From the NCBI GenBank assembly GCA_947473355.1, contig CANJCQ010000024.1, forward strand, positions 1 through 49,878: DNA of 49,878 bases, given 5' to 3'. Below, piece after piece: positions 35,792 through 46,928 of the stretch (its first letter is position 1; every line of letters starts with the position of its first letter). Origin of the DNA: Sphingomonadaceae bacterium (lineage in GTDB: Bacteria; Pseudomonadota; Alphaproteobacteria; Sphingomonadales; Sphingomonadaceae). Under the pieces are notes generated by a model. The model worked only from the letters and a program-made list of their open reading frames with translations. It did not search any database and had not been told where the DNA came from. Made by a program: the position numbers and the translations under genes.

Positions 35792-36447
35792 AAGCGCGAT
35801 TGTTTGCCGAGGGTATCGGCTCGTTCTTCCTCTTCGCGACCGTCATCGGCTCGGGGATCATGGCCGAAAAGCTGGCGGGTGGTAACATTGCGGTAGCGCT
35901 GCTGGGCAATACGCTCGCGACAGCTGCCATGCTGTTCGTGCTGATCACCATGCTCGGGCCTGTCTCGGGGGCGCATTTCAACCCTGCGGTCAGCATGGTG
36001 ATGGCTGCTCTGCGCAAGATCACCTGGCGCGAAATGGCGGCCTATACGGTGGTGCAGATCGCTTTCGGCATAGCCGGCGCCTGGGCGGCGCACCTGATGT
36101 TCGACCTGCCGATCCTGCAGGCCTCCACCCATGCCCGCACCGGCATCGGCCAGTGGGCGGGCGAATTCATCGCGACCTTCGGTCTGGTGTTCACGATCCT
36201 GGGCACCGCGAAGCATCGCCCCGAATGGATCCCGGCGAGCGTCGCTCTCTATATTACCGCAGCCTACTGGTTCACGTCGTCAACCAGCTTCGCCAACCCC
36301 GCGATCACCATTGCGCGCAGCCTTACCGACACATTCTCCGGGATCGCCCAGGCCGATGTGCCGATGTTCATCGTGACTCAATTGGCGGGTGCGGTTGCGG
36401 CTGGCTGGGCCGGGCGAGCGCTGTTTGCTGATGAATTGCCCGGGTGA
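35788..36447 (+). CDS. aqpS: AqpS-like aquaglyceroporin of arsenic operon
   Basis: A 219-residue MIP-family channel with six membrane spans and two NPA boxes: HFNPAVSM (Asn65) and FANPAITIA (Asn170). The arginine that normally follows the second NPA and forms the selectivity filter is Ile173, widening the pore as in arsenite-permeable channels. In Sinorhizobium AqpS sits in an ars operon with ArsC and lets arsenite flow out, replacing a pump. The same role is inferred here because no ArsB or Acr3 gene is present. The start overlaps arsC by 4 bp. Confidence 0.9.
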   Translation: MKARLFAEGIGSFFLFATVIGSGIMAEKLAGGNIAVALLGNTLATAAMLFVLITMLGPVSGAHFNPAVSMVMAALRKITWREMAAYTVVQIAFGIAGAWAAHLMFDLPILQASTHARTGIGQWAGEFIATFGLVFTILGTAKHRPEWIPASVALYITAAYWFTSSTSFANPAITIARSLTDTFSGIAQADVPMFIVTQLAGAVAAGWAGRALFADELPG

Positions 36448-36508
36448 TCAGCTGAATTCACCCTGCGTCATCAGATCGCAAACCGCAGTTTGCAGCTTGC
36501 CGCCAAGT

Positions 36509-36535
36509 GGTGACGCCCCGGGCCGGGGCGTCACC
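36509..36535. terminator. Strong 12-bp hairpin between aqpS and katG
   Basis: GGTGACGCCCCG pairs perfectly with CGGGGCGTCACC around a GGC loop, between the convergent 3' ends of the arsenic operon and katG. It lacks a clear T-tract on either strand, but position and stability fit a bidirectional terminator. Confidence 0.7.
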
Positions 36536-36543
36536 CATAATAA

Positions 36544-38757
<2,214 letters not shown>

Positions 38758-38781
38758 CTACCAGACGGCTGATAATCGATA

Positions 38782-38799
38782 AACTAAATTAGAATAGTT
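38782..38799. promoter_or_regulatory. AACTA-N8-TAGTT dyad upstream of katG
   Basis: A perfect 5-bp dyad in a markedly AT-rich stretch (38757-38830), 61 bp or more before the katG start. It is a candidate site for a peroxide-responsive regulator. It does not match the four-part OxyR consensus well, so the regulator is not named. Confidence 0.35.
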
Positions 38800-38869
38800 A
38801 CAATAATCGTTTTTCTCAATTTTAACTCAGGAAGCAATCGCCCCCGGGCGACAAAAGCCAGAGAGCTCG

Positions 38870-39049
38870 CTACCGCAATTTCGCAATCCCGATCCCGTCG
38901 ACCTTCGCCCGGTCCCGCGTCGATTCCTCGCTGCGATTCAACGCCTTGGCGATTTCCTTGAGGCCTTTGCCCTTGCCCGCCAGCACATGCAGTTTGGCGA
39001 CCTCATCGCTCTTCCACGGCTGGCGGTGGCGTTCGAACTTTTCGCTCAC
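38870..39049 (-). CDS. Small helix-turn-helix-like protein coupled to topA
   Basis: A 59-residue protein starting at a GTG that overlaps the topA stop by 4 bp (GTGA), so it is translated behind topA. It reads VSEKFERHRQPWKSDEV..., with W12, a leucine-rich helix (AKLHVLAGKGKGLKEIA), then the ALNRSEESTRDRA segment resembling a recognition helix. The pattern W-x-x-DE...L...G...EIA..L.RS..ST..RA is like Myb/SANT-type and GcrA-type DNA-binding motifs. No other domain fits in this length. Function unknown; DNA binding is inferred. It is rich in Lys/Arg and ends with GIGIAKLR. Confidence 0.75.
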   Translation of the reverse strand: MSEKFERHRQPWKSDEVAKLHVLAGKGKGLKEIAKALNRSEESTRDRAKVDGIGIAKLR

Positions 39050-41613
39050 GTCTTGGCGGCTTTCTTGGGCGCGGCCTTCTTCTTTGCGGCAGGTGCCTTC
39101 TTGGCTGCAGGCGCCTTCTTCGCCGCAGCGTTGCGCTTCGGCTTACCCTTGGCCGGACCCTTGGCTGCCTTCTCGTCGATCAGCACCACGGCCTGTTCGG
39201 CAGTGAGGTCTTCGGGCTGCTTGTCGCGCGGCAGGGTGGCGTTGGTGGTGCCGTCAGTGACGTAGGGACCATAGCGGCCCGCCATCAGCTTCATTTCGCC
39301 GCCCGATGTCGGGTGCGGCCCGAAGGTCTTGAGCGGTTCGGCGGCAGTGCGGGCGCCCCTGCCCCCGCCTGCCGCTGCCTCGGCAAGCTTGGTGACGGCC
39401 AGATTCATACCAGTTTCAAATACTTCGGCAGTGCTACGCAGCTTCGCATATTTGCCATTATGCGCGAGATAGGGCCCGTACCGCCCAATGCTCGCAGTGA
39501 TCGGTAGCTGTGTTTCGGGATGCTCCCCAATCGCACGCGGCAAGCTGAGCAGCTTTACCGCCCAGTCCAGATCGAGCTCGGGAATATCCTTGGGAATCGA
39601 GCTGCGTTTGGCTTCCTTGCCGTCGCCCAGCTGGACATAGGGGCCGAAACGCCCGACTCGGCGCGTGATGCTCTCGCCGCTTTCGGGATGCTTGCCCAGT
39701 TCGGCATCATCGCCGCCTTCCGCGCCATTGCCGCCGGGCTGGGCAAATTTGCGGGTGAACTTGCACTCGGGATAGTTGGAACAAGCGACGAATGCGCCAT
39801 AACGCCCGCCGCGCAGCGATAGACGGCCGACAGAGCACTTGGGACAGATGCGCGGGTCGGTGCCATCATCGTTGGCCGGGAACAGATAATCGGACAGGAA
39901 CTCATCGAGCGCCTCGGTGACTTCGCTGGGCTTCTTCTCCATCACTTCGTCGCTCTTGGGCTTGAAGTCCTTCCAGAAAGCCTCGAGCACTGACTTCCAG
40001 ACAGCCCTGCCGCCCGAAACTTCGTCGAGTTCGTCTTCCATGCCTGCAGTGAAATCATATTCGACATAGCGGCTGAAAAAGCGTTCAAGAAACGCCGTGA
40101 GCAAACGCCCTGATTCCTCTGCAAAGAAACGGTTTTTCTCGGTACGGACGTAGTTGCGGTCCTTCAGGACCTGCAGCGTCGCAGCATAGGTCGAAGGCCG
40201 ACCGATGCCCAGTTCTTCAAGCCGTTTGACCAGCGAGGCTTCCGAAAAACGCGGCGGCGGCTGTGTGAAATGCTGCGCAGCATCCACGCCCTTTTTCGCT
40301 GGCGTGTCGCCCTTGGCCATGGCCGGAAGCAGCGCGCTTTCGTCTTCCTCACCATCCACCTTATTGTCGCGATCTTCCTCGTAGACAGCCAGGAAACCGG
40401 GAAACTTCACTACCTGCCCAGTGGCACGCAGCTCGTGCAGACCGGCGGGGTCGCGCAAGGTGACCGTGGTGCGCTCAAGATTGGCCGAGGCCATCTGGCT
40501 GGCCAGCGCGCGCTTCCATACCAGCTCATAAAGCCGAGCCTCATCGCCGCTGCCATAGCGATCCTTGCTGAAATCGACCGGGCGGATGGCCTCGTGGGCC
40601 TCCTGGGCATTCTTGGCCTTGGTCTCATAGTGGCGCGGCTTTTCGGGGAGATAGTGCCCGTTGTAGCGGTCCGAGATCGCCTTCCGGGCATCTGAGATCG
40701 CTGATGGATCCATCTGCACGCCGTCGGTCCGCATATAGGTTATCGCGCCCGATTCATAAAGATTCTGCGCCACCCTCATGGTGTGGCTGGCGGAAAAGCC
40801 AAGCTTACGCGCGGCTTCCTGTTGCAGTGTCGAGGTGGTGAACGGCGGATAGGGATTGCGCTTCTGCGGCCGGGTATCGACCTCCTCGACCCGGAACACA
40901 GCGCCTTCCACTGCCGCCTTGGCGCGCATGGCAGTGCCTTCCTCGCCAATGCTCAGCCGCTCCAGCTTCTCGCCGTCGAACTTGACGAGGCGCGCAGGGA
41001 ACGGCGTGCCGCCCTGCTCCATCCGGGCGATCACCGACCAGTATTCCTGCGGGCGGAACAGTTCGATCTCCCGCTCGCGCTCGACAATCAGCCGCAAGGC
41101 CACCGATTGCACGCGGCCTGCGCTCTTGGCCCCGGGCAGCTTGCGCCACAGCACCGGCGACAGGGTGAAGCCGAACAGGTAATCGAGCGCGCGGCGAGCG
41201 AGATAGGCATCAATCAGATCCTGATCGAGCTCGCGCGGGTGTTTCATCGCCTCGGTGACAGTCGCCTTGGTGATGGCATTGAAAGTGACGCGTTCGACAT
41301 GTTTGGGCAGCAGCTTGCGCTTGGCAAGCAGTTCGCGGACATGCCACGAGATAGCCTCACCCTCGCGGTCAGGGTCAGTCGCGAGGATCAGCCGGTCGGC
41401 GCCCTTTACCGCATCGGCGATAGCTTTGACCTGCCGCGCCTTGTCGCCATAAAGCTCCCAATCCATCGCAAAGTCTTCGTCGGGCCGCACCGAGCCGTCC
41501 TTGGGCGGCAGATCGCGAACATGGCCGTAGGAGGCGAGGACCTTGTAGTCCGAACCCAGGTACTTCTCGATGGTCTTGGCCTTGGCAGGCGATTCGACGA
41601 TGACTAATTGCAT
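39046..41613 (-). CDS. topA: DNA topoisomerase I
   Basis: An 855-residue type IA topoisomerase that relaxes negative supercoils. The TOPRIM domain starts VIVESPAKAKTIEKYLG and carries TDPDREGEAISWHV, and the active-site tyrosine is in GAITYMRTDG. After the core come one zinc-ribbon-like CPKCSVGRLSLRGG...CSNYPECKF and three short repeats (GRFGPYVQLG, GRYGPYLAHN, GRYGPYVTDG). The C-terminus is a Lys/Ala/Pro-rich tail that probably grips DNA. The frame extends upstream to 41697, but the ATG at 41613 gives the conserved MQLVIVESPAKAK start. An imperfect palindrome lies 21 bp upstream. Confidence 0.97.
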   Translation of the reverse strand: MQLVIVESPAKAKTIEKYLGSDYKVLASYGHVRDLPPKDGSVRPDEDFAMDWELYGDKARQVKAIADAVKGADRLILATDPDREGEAISWHVRELLAKRKLLPKHVERVTFNAITKATVTEAMKHPRELDQDLIDAYLARRALDYLFGFTLSPVLWRKLPGAKSAGRVQSVALRLIVEREREIELFRPQEYWSVIARMEQGGTPFPARLVKFDGEKLERLSIGEEGTAMRAKAAVEGAVFRVEEVDTRPQKRNPYPPFTTSTLQQEAARKLGFSASHTMRVAQNLYESGAITYMRTDGVQMDPSAISDARKAISDRYNGHYLPEKPRHYETKAKNAQEAHEAIRPVDFSKDRYGSGDEARLYELVWKRALASQMASANLERTTVTLRDPAGLHELRATGQVVKFPGFLAVYEEDRDNKVDGEEDESALLPAMAKGDTPAKKGVDAAQHFTQPPPRFSEASLVKRLEELGIGRPSTYAATLQVLKDRNYVRTEKNRFFAEESGRLLTAFLERFFSRYVEYDFTAGMEDELDEVSGGRAVWKSVLEAFWKDFKPKSDEVMEKKPSEVTEALDEFLSDYLFPANDDGTDPRICPKCSVGRLSLRGGRYGAFVACSNYPECKFTRKFAQPGGNGAEGGDDAELGKHPESGESITRRVGRFGPYVQLGDGKEAKRSSIPKDIPELDLDWAVKLLSLPRAIGEHPETQLPITASIGRYGPYLAHNGKYAKLRSTAEVFETGMNLAVTKLAEAAAGGGRGARTAAEPLKTFGPHPTSGGEMKLMAGRYGPYVTDGTTNATLPRDKQPEDLTAEQAVVLIDEKAAKGPAKGKPKRNAAAKKAPAAKKAPAAKKKAAPKKAAKT

Positions 41614-41633
41614 TGTGGAAACAATTCCCCTTA

Positions 41634-41655
41634 CGCGTATGTGTACGCACACGCG
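41634..41655. promoter_or_regulatory. Imperfect 22-nt palindrome upstream of topA
   Basis: CGCGTATGTGT followed by ACGCACACGCG: the two 11-nt halves are complementary at 9 of 11 positions. It lies between the divergent topA (start 41613) and secreted-protein gene (start 41722), where it could be an operator for one or both. No binding protein can be named. Confidence 0.35.
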
Positions 41656-41721
41656 CGATGGTGACGGGCTTGAGCCGGATACGTCAAGATGGTGCAAGCG
41701 AACGAAGCGGGAGGCATGATC

Positions 41722-42267
41722 ATGCGGAAGGTAGCACTGGGATTGGCCGGGTTGATGCTGGTAGCGAGCTCAGCTGCATCAGCGCAAAGCATAGAACATC
41801 TCGCTGCCCCTGCCCTGCCCGGCTTTGTTGTCGGCTATTCGGCGGGCAACGCCCAGCAATCGATCCGCGAGGAAATTCCGCGCGGCGAAACAGTCGAGGC
41901 CTGGACGCGGATGGTGACCACCCAGCGCTTCATGGGCCTTGCCCAACGCACCACGCCGGCTGCCTATGCCCAGTCAGTCCTCGCCCCCTTGCCGCGCGCC
42001 TGCCCGGGAGCGGCGATTTCGCCGGTTACCAATCTTACGGTTTCAGGCCGCCCTGCCGTCCGCTTCCAGGTCGATTCCCCGCTCAGCGCGGGTGGACGGC
42101 CAGAAACCTTCATTCTCCTCGCCGTGGCCGGGCGCAGCGACATGCATGTCAAACAGGCAGCATGGCGCGGGGGAACGACGCCAGCGGCGCTCGGCTGGGG
42201 ACAGCAGTTCATCGCCGGCACGTCGCTGTGCGCAGCGGGGGATCGGACGGCTGCGTGCAAGCACTGA
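41722..42267 (+). CDS. Predicted secreted protein, unknown function
   Basis: A 181-residue protein with a clear signal peptide (MRKVALGLAGLMLVASSAASAQ, cleavage after ASA). The mature part has no recognised motif. It contains two cysteines (RACPG and SLCAAGDRTAACKH with a further one), suggesting a disulfide-bonded periplasmic protein. The ATG at 41722 has GGAGG 7 nt upstream; in-frame ATGs at 41689 and 41716 are less well placed. It is divergent from topA and its stop is 3 bp from the convergent neighbour. Confidence 0.8.
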   Translation: MRKVALGLAGLMLVASSAASAQSIEHLAAPALPGFVVGYSAGNAQQSIREEIPRGETVEAWTRMVTTQRFMGLAQRTTPAAYAQSVLAPLPRACPGAAISPVTNLTVSGRPAVRFQVDSPLSAGGRPETFILLAVAGRSDMHVKQAAWRGGTTPAALGWGQQFIAGTSLCAAGDRTAACKH

Positions 42268-42270
42268 AAT

Positions 42271-42969
42271 TCAACGCAATGCCGCCAGCTTCTGCGCCAG
42301 CAGATTGCTGGCCTCAGCGGTCGCTTGCCCAACGCCGGTCACATAGGCTCCCGGCCGCGCGGTGAAGCTGAACTTCTTCGAACTGTTGATGCCCACCCCG
42401 CCCAGAAAGCCGATCACGTTCGCCACCCGGTTGGCCGCTTTTTCAGTTCCGCTCTGGGTATCTTCCTTGTCGAAGAAATCACCGCCCACCGCGACCGGGT
42501 CCTTGAGCACCAGCGAGCCAATCTTGTAGTCAGGGCCGATCACCGTGACCTTGGAATAGTCGGGGATCAAGGCGAGGCTGCCGTTGACCCTGATTGCCGA
42601 CGAGGTGCGGAACCAGCCGCCATATTCCTCGCTGTTGGCGAAATCGATGTAGTAGATCACATTGACGACACGGGCATCGTAGGCAGAATTGGTCGCCTGT
42701 TGCAGTTCTTCTGGCGTGTAGCCGCCGAGGGTAGAACGCACGGTCGAACGGCCACCGAAGCCATTGCCCATCAGGCCGCCGCCAGCTCTTGCCGAATCCT
42801 TGCGCTCGATGATGAAGCCAATGGAGAACTGGCCAATAATCACCCGCTGGGTGCCGGCCAGATTCTTTGCCGAATTGACCTTGATGGCTTCAGCTTCGCG
42901 CTCAGCCCGCGCGGGAGAGACAACAAGAAAAACGGCGGCAAGAGCCGCCACAAGTTTGAGATACACCAT
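42271..42969 (-). CDS. Predicted secreted protein, unknown function
   Basis: A 232-residue protein with a signal peptide (YLKLVAALAAVFLVVSPARA). The mature region has repeated alternating hydrophobic stretches (VVNVIYYIDF, SKVTVIGPDYKIGSLVL) that suggest beta structure, and a glycine-rich GGGLMGNGFGG. No catalytic motif was recognised. The longer frame to 43146 is rejected because it hides the signal peptide. The ATG at 42969 is preceded by CGGGG. Neighbours give no functional clue. Confidence 0.78.
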   Translation of the reverse strand: MVYLKLVAALAAVFLVVSPARAEREAEAIKVNSAKNLAGTQRVIIGQFSIGFIIERKDSARAGGGLMGNGFGGRSTVRSTLGGYTPEELQQATNSAYDARVVNVIYYIDFANSEEYGGWFRTSSAIRVNGSLALIPDYSKVTVIGPDYKIGSLVLKDPVAVGGDFFDKEDTQSGTEKAANRVANVIGFLGGVGINSSKKFSFTARPGAYVTGVGQATAEASNLLAQKLAALR

Positions 42970-43048
42970 GAAAAGCCCCGATTCGCGTTGACGATGGCAG
43001 CAACATAACAAGCCAAAGGCACACCGCAATCCTGCGTCGGCTGGAATT

Positions 43049-44155
43049 TCAGGCCAGCGACACACGCCCCGCAGCATGGCGAACCAGCCGCCCCTTAAGC
43101 TCCAGTTCCAGCAGGGCAAGCTGCACGGCAGCCGCGCTGTCACCACACTGCCGGATTAGCTCGTCAATCGCGACCGGAGCCGTAGTGAGCATTGAAGTGA
43201 GATCGGCCGGTTCATCCGCCATTTCGCTGTCTGCCGCCAGCCAGCCCGGTGTTTCCTCACGGAAACTCGAACGCGGCCTGCCATCGAAGGCCGAGAGCAG
43301 TTCGATCACATCTTCCGCCGACTGGACCAGCACCGCCCCGTCGCGGATCAGCTGGTTGCCGCCGTGGGCGCGGCTGTCGAGGGGGGAGCCGGGGATCGCC
43401 ATGACTTCGCGCCCCGCTTCGCCCGCCAGCCGCGCTGTTATCAGCGAGCCGGACTTAGGCGCAGCCTCGACAACCAGCGTGCCTGCTGCGATCCCGGCGA
43501 TGATACGGTTGCGTGAGGGGAAGTGGCGGGCAATCGGCTCGGTACCGGGCGGGTGTTCGCTGATCAGCAGGCCGCTCCGGGCGACTTCTTCCTGCAGGTC
43601 GGCGTGTTCAGGCGGATAGGCGATGTCGATGCCACTGGCGATGACGCCGATCGTGCCGCCGCCTTCTGATCCAGCCGCCAAGGCGCCCTTGTGAGCAGCG
43701 CCGTCGATGCCACGCGCCAGGCCTGAAACCACGGTGAGGCCCGCCTCGGCGAGCTGCCCGGCGAACATCCGGGCTAGTTTGACTGCCGCCGCCGAAGCAT
43801 TGCGCGCGCCGACGATGGCCACAGCCGGGCGCGCTGCAATAGCTGCATCGCCGCGCGCAATCAGAATGGGCGGCGCGCCTTCCAGCTGGGCGAGTAGCGG
43901 CGGATAATCGGTGGAATCGTGAAACAGATAACGCGCGCCAGCCTTTTTCACCGCAGCAATTTCATCCGCAATGCGCGCTTCGGGTGCTGGCCTATAGCCC
44001 GCACCGCCGCGACCGGCGAGATCGGGCAGTGCTGACAGAGCCGAAGCTGCATCGCCGAAGCGGCGCAGGAGTTGGGCATAGCTGACCGGGCCGACATTGG
44101 GCGAACGCAGCAGGCGGATGCGCGCAAAGGCTTCCTGCTGGGACAGATCGCTCAC
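43049..44155 (-). CDS. dprA: DNA-processing protein DprA (Smf)
   Basis: A 368-residue DprA, which loads RecA onto incoming single-stranded DNA in natural transformation. The Rossmann-like core shows VAIVGARNASAAAVKLA, GLTVVSGLARGIDGAAHKGA, FPSRNRIIAGI and GSLITARLAGEAGREVMAIPG. A C-terminal winged-helix-like segment follows (IDELIRQCGDS...LLELELKGRLVR). It starts at a GTG overlapping the plsY stop by 4 bp (GTGA); the frame is open further upstream through plsY in another register and that part is not protein. DprA occurs widely in bacteria not known to be transformable. Confidence 0.95.
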   Translation of the reverse strand: MSDLSQQEAFARIRLLRSPNVGPVSYAQLLRRFGDAASALSALPDLAGRGGAGYRPAPEARIADEIAAVKKAGARYLFHDSTDYPPLLAQLEGAPPILIARGDAAIAARPAVAIVGARNASAAAVKLARMFAGQLAEAGLTVVSGLARGIDGAAHKGALAAGSEGGGTIGVIASGIDIAYPPEHADLQEEVARSGLLISEHPPGTEPIARHFPSRNRIIAGIAAGTLVVEAAPKSGSLITARLAGEAGREVMAIPGSPLDSRAHGGNQLIRDGAVLVQSAEDVIELLSAFDGRPRSSFREETPGWLAADSEMADEPADLTSMLTTAPVAIDELIRQCGDSAAAVQLALLELELKGRLVRHAAGRVSLA

Positions 44156-44745
44156 GCTTTGGAGCCGCCGATTCTGGGTTCGGTTCCAGCCCGCAGCCGG
44201 GCAATGTTGGCGCGGTGGAGGAAGATCACCAGTACTGCCAGCACTGCCAGCAAAACGGCGAAATCGCTGGCCCCAATCGCCAGGGCGGTCAGCGGTGCCG
44301 CCACCGCGGCGCTCATTCCCGCAAGTGACGAGATGCGAGTCAGGGCCAGCATGCCCAGCCACACCGCTGCATAGGCCGCGCCTATCGGCCAGGCCAGCGC
44401 AAGCGAAACCCCCATCAGTGTCGCCACGCCTTTGCCGCCTTTGAAGCCAAGCCAAACCGGGAAGCAGTGGCCAATGATTGCGGCAAATCCTGCGACTGCA
44501 GCGGGGCCATGCAGGACATGGCCTGTCACCCACACCGCCGCAAAGCCTTTGGCCAGATCGAGCAACAGAGTCGCCGCCGCCAATCCCTTGCGTCCGGTCC
44601 GCAGTACGTTTGTGGCCCCTATACTTCCCGAGCCGATGCTCCGCAGATCGCCCGCACCAGTCAGCCGGGTGAGGATCAGCCCGAAGGGGATCGAGCCCAG
44701 GACATAGCCTGTCACCAGCGCCAGAATTACACCTGTCGTGCCCAT
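44152..44745 (-). CDS. plsY: PlsY: acyl-phosphate glycerol-3-phosphate acyltransferase
   Basis: A 197-residue integral membrane enzyme that acylates glycerol-3-phosphate from acyl-phosphate, the first step of phospholipid synthesis with PlsX. Conserved blocks are GSIPFGLILTRL, DLRSIGSGSIGATNVLRTG, and HCFPVWLGFKGGKGVATLMG, with about five membrane spans between them. It is the first gene of a two-gene operon with dprA and is divergent from murI across a 74-bp gap. Confidence 0.96.
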   Translation of the reverse strand: MGTTGVILALVTGYVLGSIPFGLILTRLTGAGDLRSIGSGSIGATNVLRTGRKGLAAATLLLDLAKGFAAVWVTGHVLHGPAAVAGFAAIIGHCFPVWLGFKGGKGVATLMGVSLALAWPIGAAYAAVWLGMLALTRISSLAGMSAAVAAPLTALAIGASDFAVLLAVLAVLVIFLHRANIARLRAGTEPRIGGSKA

Positions 44746-44819
44746 TCGCTTCCCCCTATGCCTTTCCCTTTAGCCGCGCGCTTGCTTTCGCGCAGCGGAA
44801 AAGTTGCTATGCAACCAAT

Positions 44820-45635
44820 ATGGCGCATTCCGAGAGCATTCCCGATCCCGCATCTCCCATCCTGCTGTTCGATTCGGGCGTCGGCGGGCTTTCCGTGCTG
44901 GCGGAACTGCGCAAGCTCCTGCCGCAAGCACCGGTGATCTACGCCGCCGACAATGCCGGGCTGCCCTATGGCGGCAAGAGCGAGGCCGAGATCGCGGCGC
45001 GGGTCTGCGGGCTGCTGGGGCGGATGGCCGAGCGCTATCGCCCCCGCCTGATCTGCATCGCCTGCAACACTGCGTCGACGATTGCGCTCGGCATGGTCCG
45101 GGATGTGCTGCAAATTCCGATTGTCGGGACCGTGCCTGCGATCAAGCCGGCAGCTGCTTTGACCAGGAGCGGCGTGATCGGCTTGCTCGGCACTGAGGCG
45201 ACCATCCGCCAGGGCTATGTCGACCGGCTTGAGGCAGAATTTGCTTCAGACAAGCTGTTGCTCCGCACCGCCGCGCCCGAACTGGTCATCGCCGCCGAGG
45301 CCAAGCTGCGCGGGCAAGTGGTCGATGCCGAAGTCTATCGCAAGGCCGCAGAGGGGCTGCGCAGCCAGCCGGGCGGTGAGAAGATCGATACGGTGGTGCT
45401 TGCCTGCACGCATTTCCCGCTGGTCGCGGAGGAACTGGCAGAGGCTTTTGGACCCGGCGTCCGCTTCGTCGATGGCGCTGCCGGGATTGCCCGGCGGATC
45501 GCCCACCTGACCGAGGGCCAGAACATGGCGCGCGCTGCTAAGGATGTGGCCCTGTTCACCCGCTCCGACGCGGATATAAAAGCCTTGATCCCTGCGCTTG
45601 AGGGCTATGGCCTGGGCCGCGTGGAGATACTGTGA
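44820..45635 (+). CDS. murI: Glutamate racemase
   Basis: A 271-residue MurI, which makes D-glutamate for peptidoglycan. The two catalytic cysteines are in LICIACNTAS and VVLACTHFP, and the N-terminal DSGVGGLSVL and LPYGGKS substrate-binding blocks are present. No Shine-Dalgarno is visible just upstream of the ATG (the sequence is AT-rich there), so initiation may be leaderless or weak; the start fits the family. hemA follows after 73 bp on the same strand. Confidence 0.96.
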   Translation: MAHSESIPDPASPILLFDSGVGGLSVLAELRKLLPQAPVIYAADNAGLPYGGKSEAEIAARVCGLLGRMAERYRPRLICIACNTASTIALGMVRDVLQIPIVGTVPAIKPAAALTRSGVIGLLGTEATIRQGYVDRLEAEFASDKLLLRTAAPELVIAAEAKLRGQVVDAEVYRKAAEGLRSQPGGEKIDTVVLACTHFPLVAEELAEAFGPGVRFVDGAAGIARRIAHLTEGQNMARAAKDVALFTRSDADIKALIPALEGYGLGRVEIL

Positions 45636-45708
45636 CCGGACAACAAGGTTCTGGTCATTGTGCAGTGCGTCAGCTAAAGGCCCAGCCAGCAACTAATCCG
45701 GTGAGCTC

Positions 45709-46923
45709 GTGAACTACGACCAGATCTTCGATGCGGCAATCGATCGCCTCCATTCGGAAGGCCGCTACCGCGTTTTCATCGACATCCTGCGCAATCGCGG
45801 CGCCTATCCCAATGCGCGGTGTTTTGCCGGGCACAATGGCCCCAAGGACATCACTGTCTGGTGCAGCAACGATTATCTCGCGATGGGCCAGCACCCGCTG
45901 GTAATCGGCGCGATGGAAGCGGCGCTGCACGATGTTGGCGCAGGCTCGGGCGGCACGCGCAACATTGGCGGCAACACCCATTATCACATCGAGCTGGAGC
46001 GCGAGCTCGCCGATCTGCATGGCAAGGACGGCGCGCTGCTGTTCACCTCGGGCTATGTCTCGAACGACGCTACGCTTTCGACTCTCGCCAAAGTCCTGCC
46101 CGGCTGTGTGATCTTTTCGGACGAGCTCAACCACGCCTCGATGATCGCCGGCATCCGCAATTCGGGCGCCGAGAAGAAGGTGTTCCGGCATAACGATGTT
46201 GCGCATCTGGAAGAACTGCTCGCCGAGACCGACCCCGAGTGCCCCAAGCTGATCGCCTTCGAGAGCGTCTATTCGATGGACGGCGATGTCGCCCCGATCC
46301 ATGCGATCTGCGATCTTGCCGACAAGTACAACGCGCTGACCTACATCGACGAAGTCCACGCCGTCGGCATGTATGGGCCGCGCGGCGGCGGGATTACTGA
46401 CCGCGACGAGGCAGCCCACCGCATCACCATCATCGAAGGCACGCTGGGCAAGGCCTTCGGCGTGATGGGCGGCTATATCGCGGCCGATACCAAGATCATC
46501 GACGTGATCCGCAGCTACGCGCCCGGCTTCATCTTCACCACGTCGCTGAGCCCGGTGCTGGTCGCCGGCGTGCTCGCCTCGGTGCGCCACCTCAAGGCCT
46601 CAAGCGTGGAGCGCGAAGGCCAGCAGGCCGCCGCCGCCTTCCTCAAGCAGTGTTTTGCCGATGCCGGCCTTCCGGTGATGCCCAGCACGACGCACATCGT
46701 GCCGCTGATGGTCGGCGACCCGGTCCGCGCCAAGCAGATCAGCGACATCCTGCTCGCCGAATACGGCGTCTATGTGCAGCCGATCAACTTCCCCACCGTG
46801 CCCCGCGGCACCGAACGCCTCCGCTTCACCCCCGGCCCCGCTCACAGCGAAACGATGATGGTGGAGCTGACCAAAGCGCTCAGCGAAATCTGGGAACGGC
46901 TGGAGATGCGGAAGGCCGCCTGA
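45709..46923 (+). CDS. hemA: 5-aminolevulinate synthase (C4 pathway)
   Basis: A 404-residue PLP enzyme of the alpha-oxoamine synthase family that condenses glycine and succinyl-CoA to 5-aminolevulinate, the heme precursor route of alphaproteobacteria. The PLP lysine is Lys248 in [10 protein letters not shown], with YIDEVHAVG carrying the pyridine-binding Asp and [15 protein letters not shown] the substrate loop. Closely related AONS and KBL enzymes lack several of these residues, so ALAS is favoured. It starts at a GTG with GGTGAG a few bases upstream. Confidence 0.96.
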   Translation: MNYDQIFDAAIDRLHSEGRYRVFIDILRNRGAYPNARCFAGHNGPKDITVWCSNDYLAMGQHPLVIGAMEAALHDVGAGSGGTRNIGGNTHYHIELERELADLHGKDGALLFTSGYVSNDATLSTLAKVLPGCVIFSDELNHASMIAGIRNSGAEKKVFRHNDVAHLEELLAETDPECPKLIAFESVYSMDGDVAPIHAICDLADKYNALTYIDEVHAVGMYGPRGGGITDRDEAAHRITIIEGTLGKAFGVMGGYIAADTKIIDVIRSYAPGFIFTTSLSPVLVAGVLASVRHLKASSVEREGQQAAAAFLKQCFADAGLPVMPSTTHIVPLMVGDPVRAKQISDILLAEYGVYVQPINFPTVPRGTERLRFTPGPAHSETMMVELTKALSEIWERLEMRKAA

Positions 46924-46928
46924 TTACC

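Noticed and set aside
38770..38810. OxyR site upstream of katG
   Set aside because: Spacing of ATAG/CTAT-like elements is poor and only one quarter-site fits.
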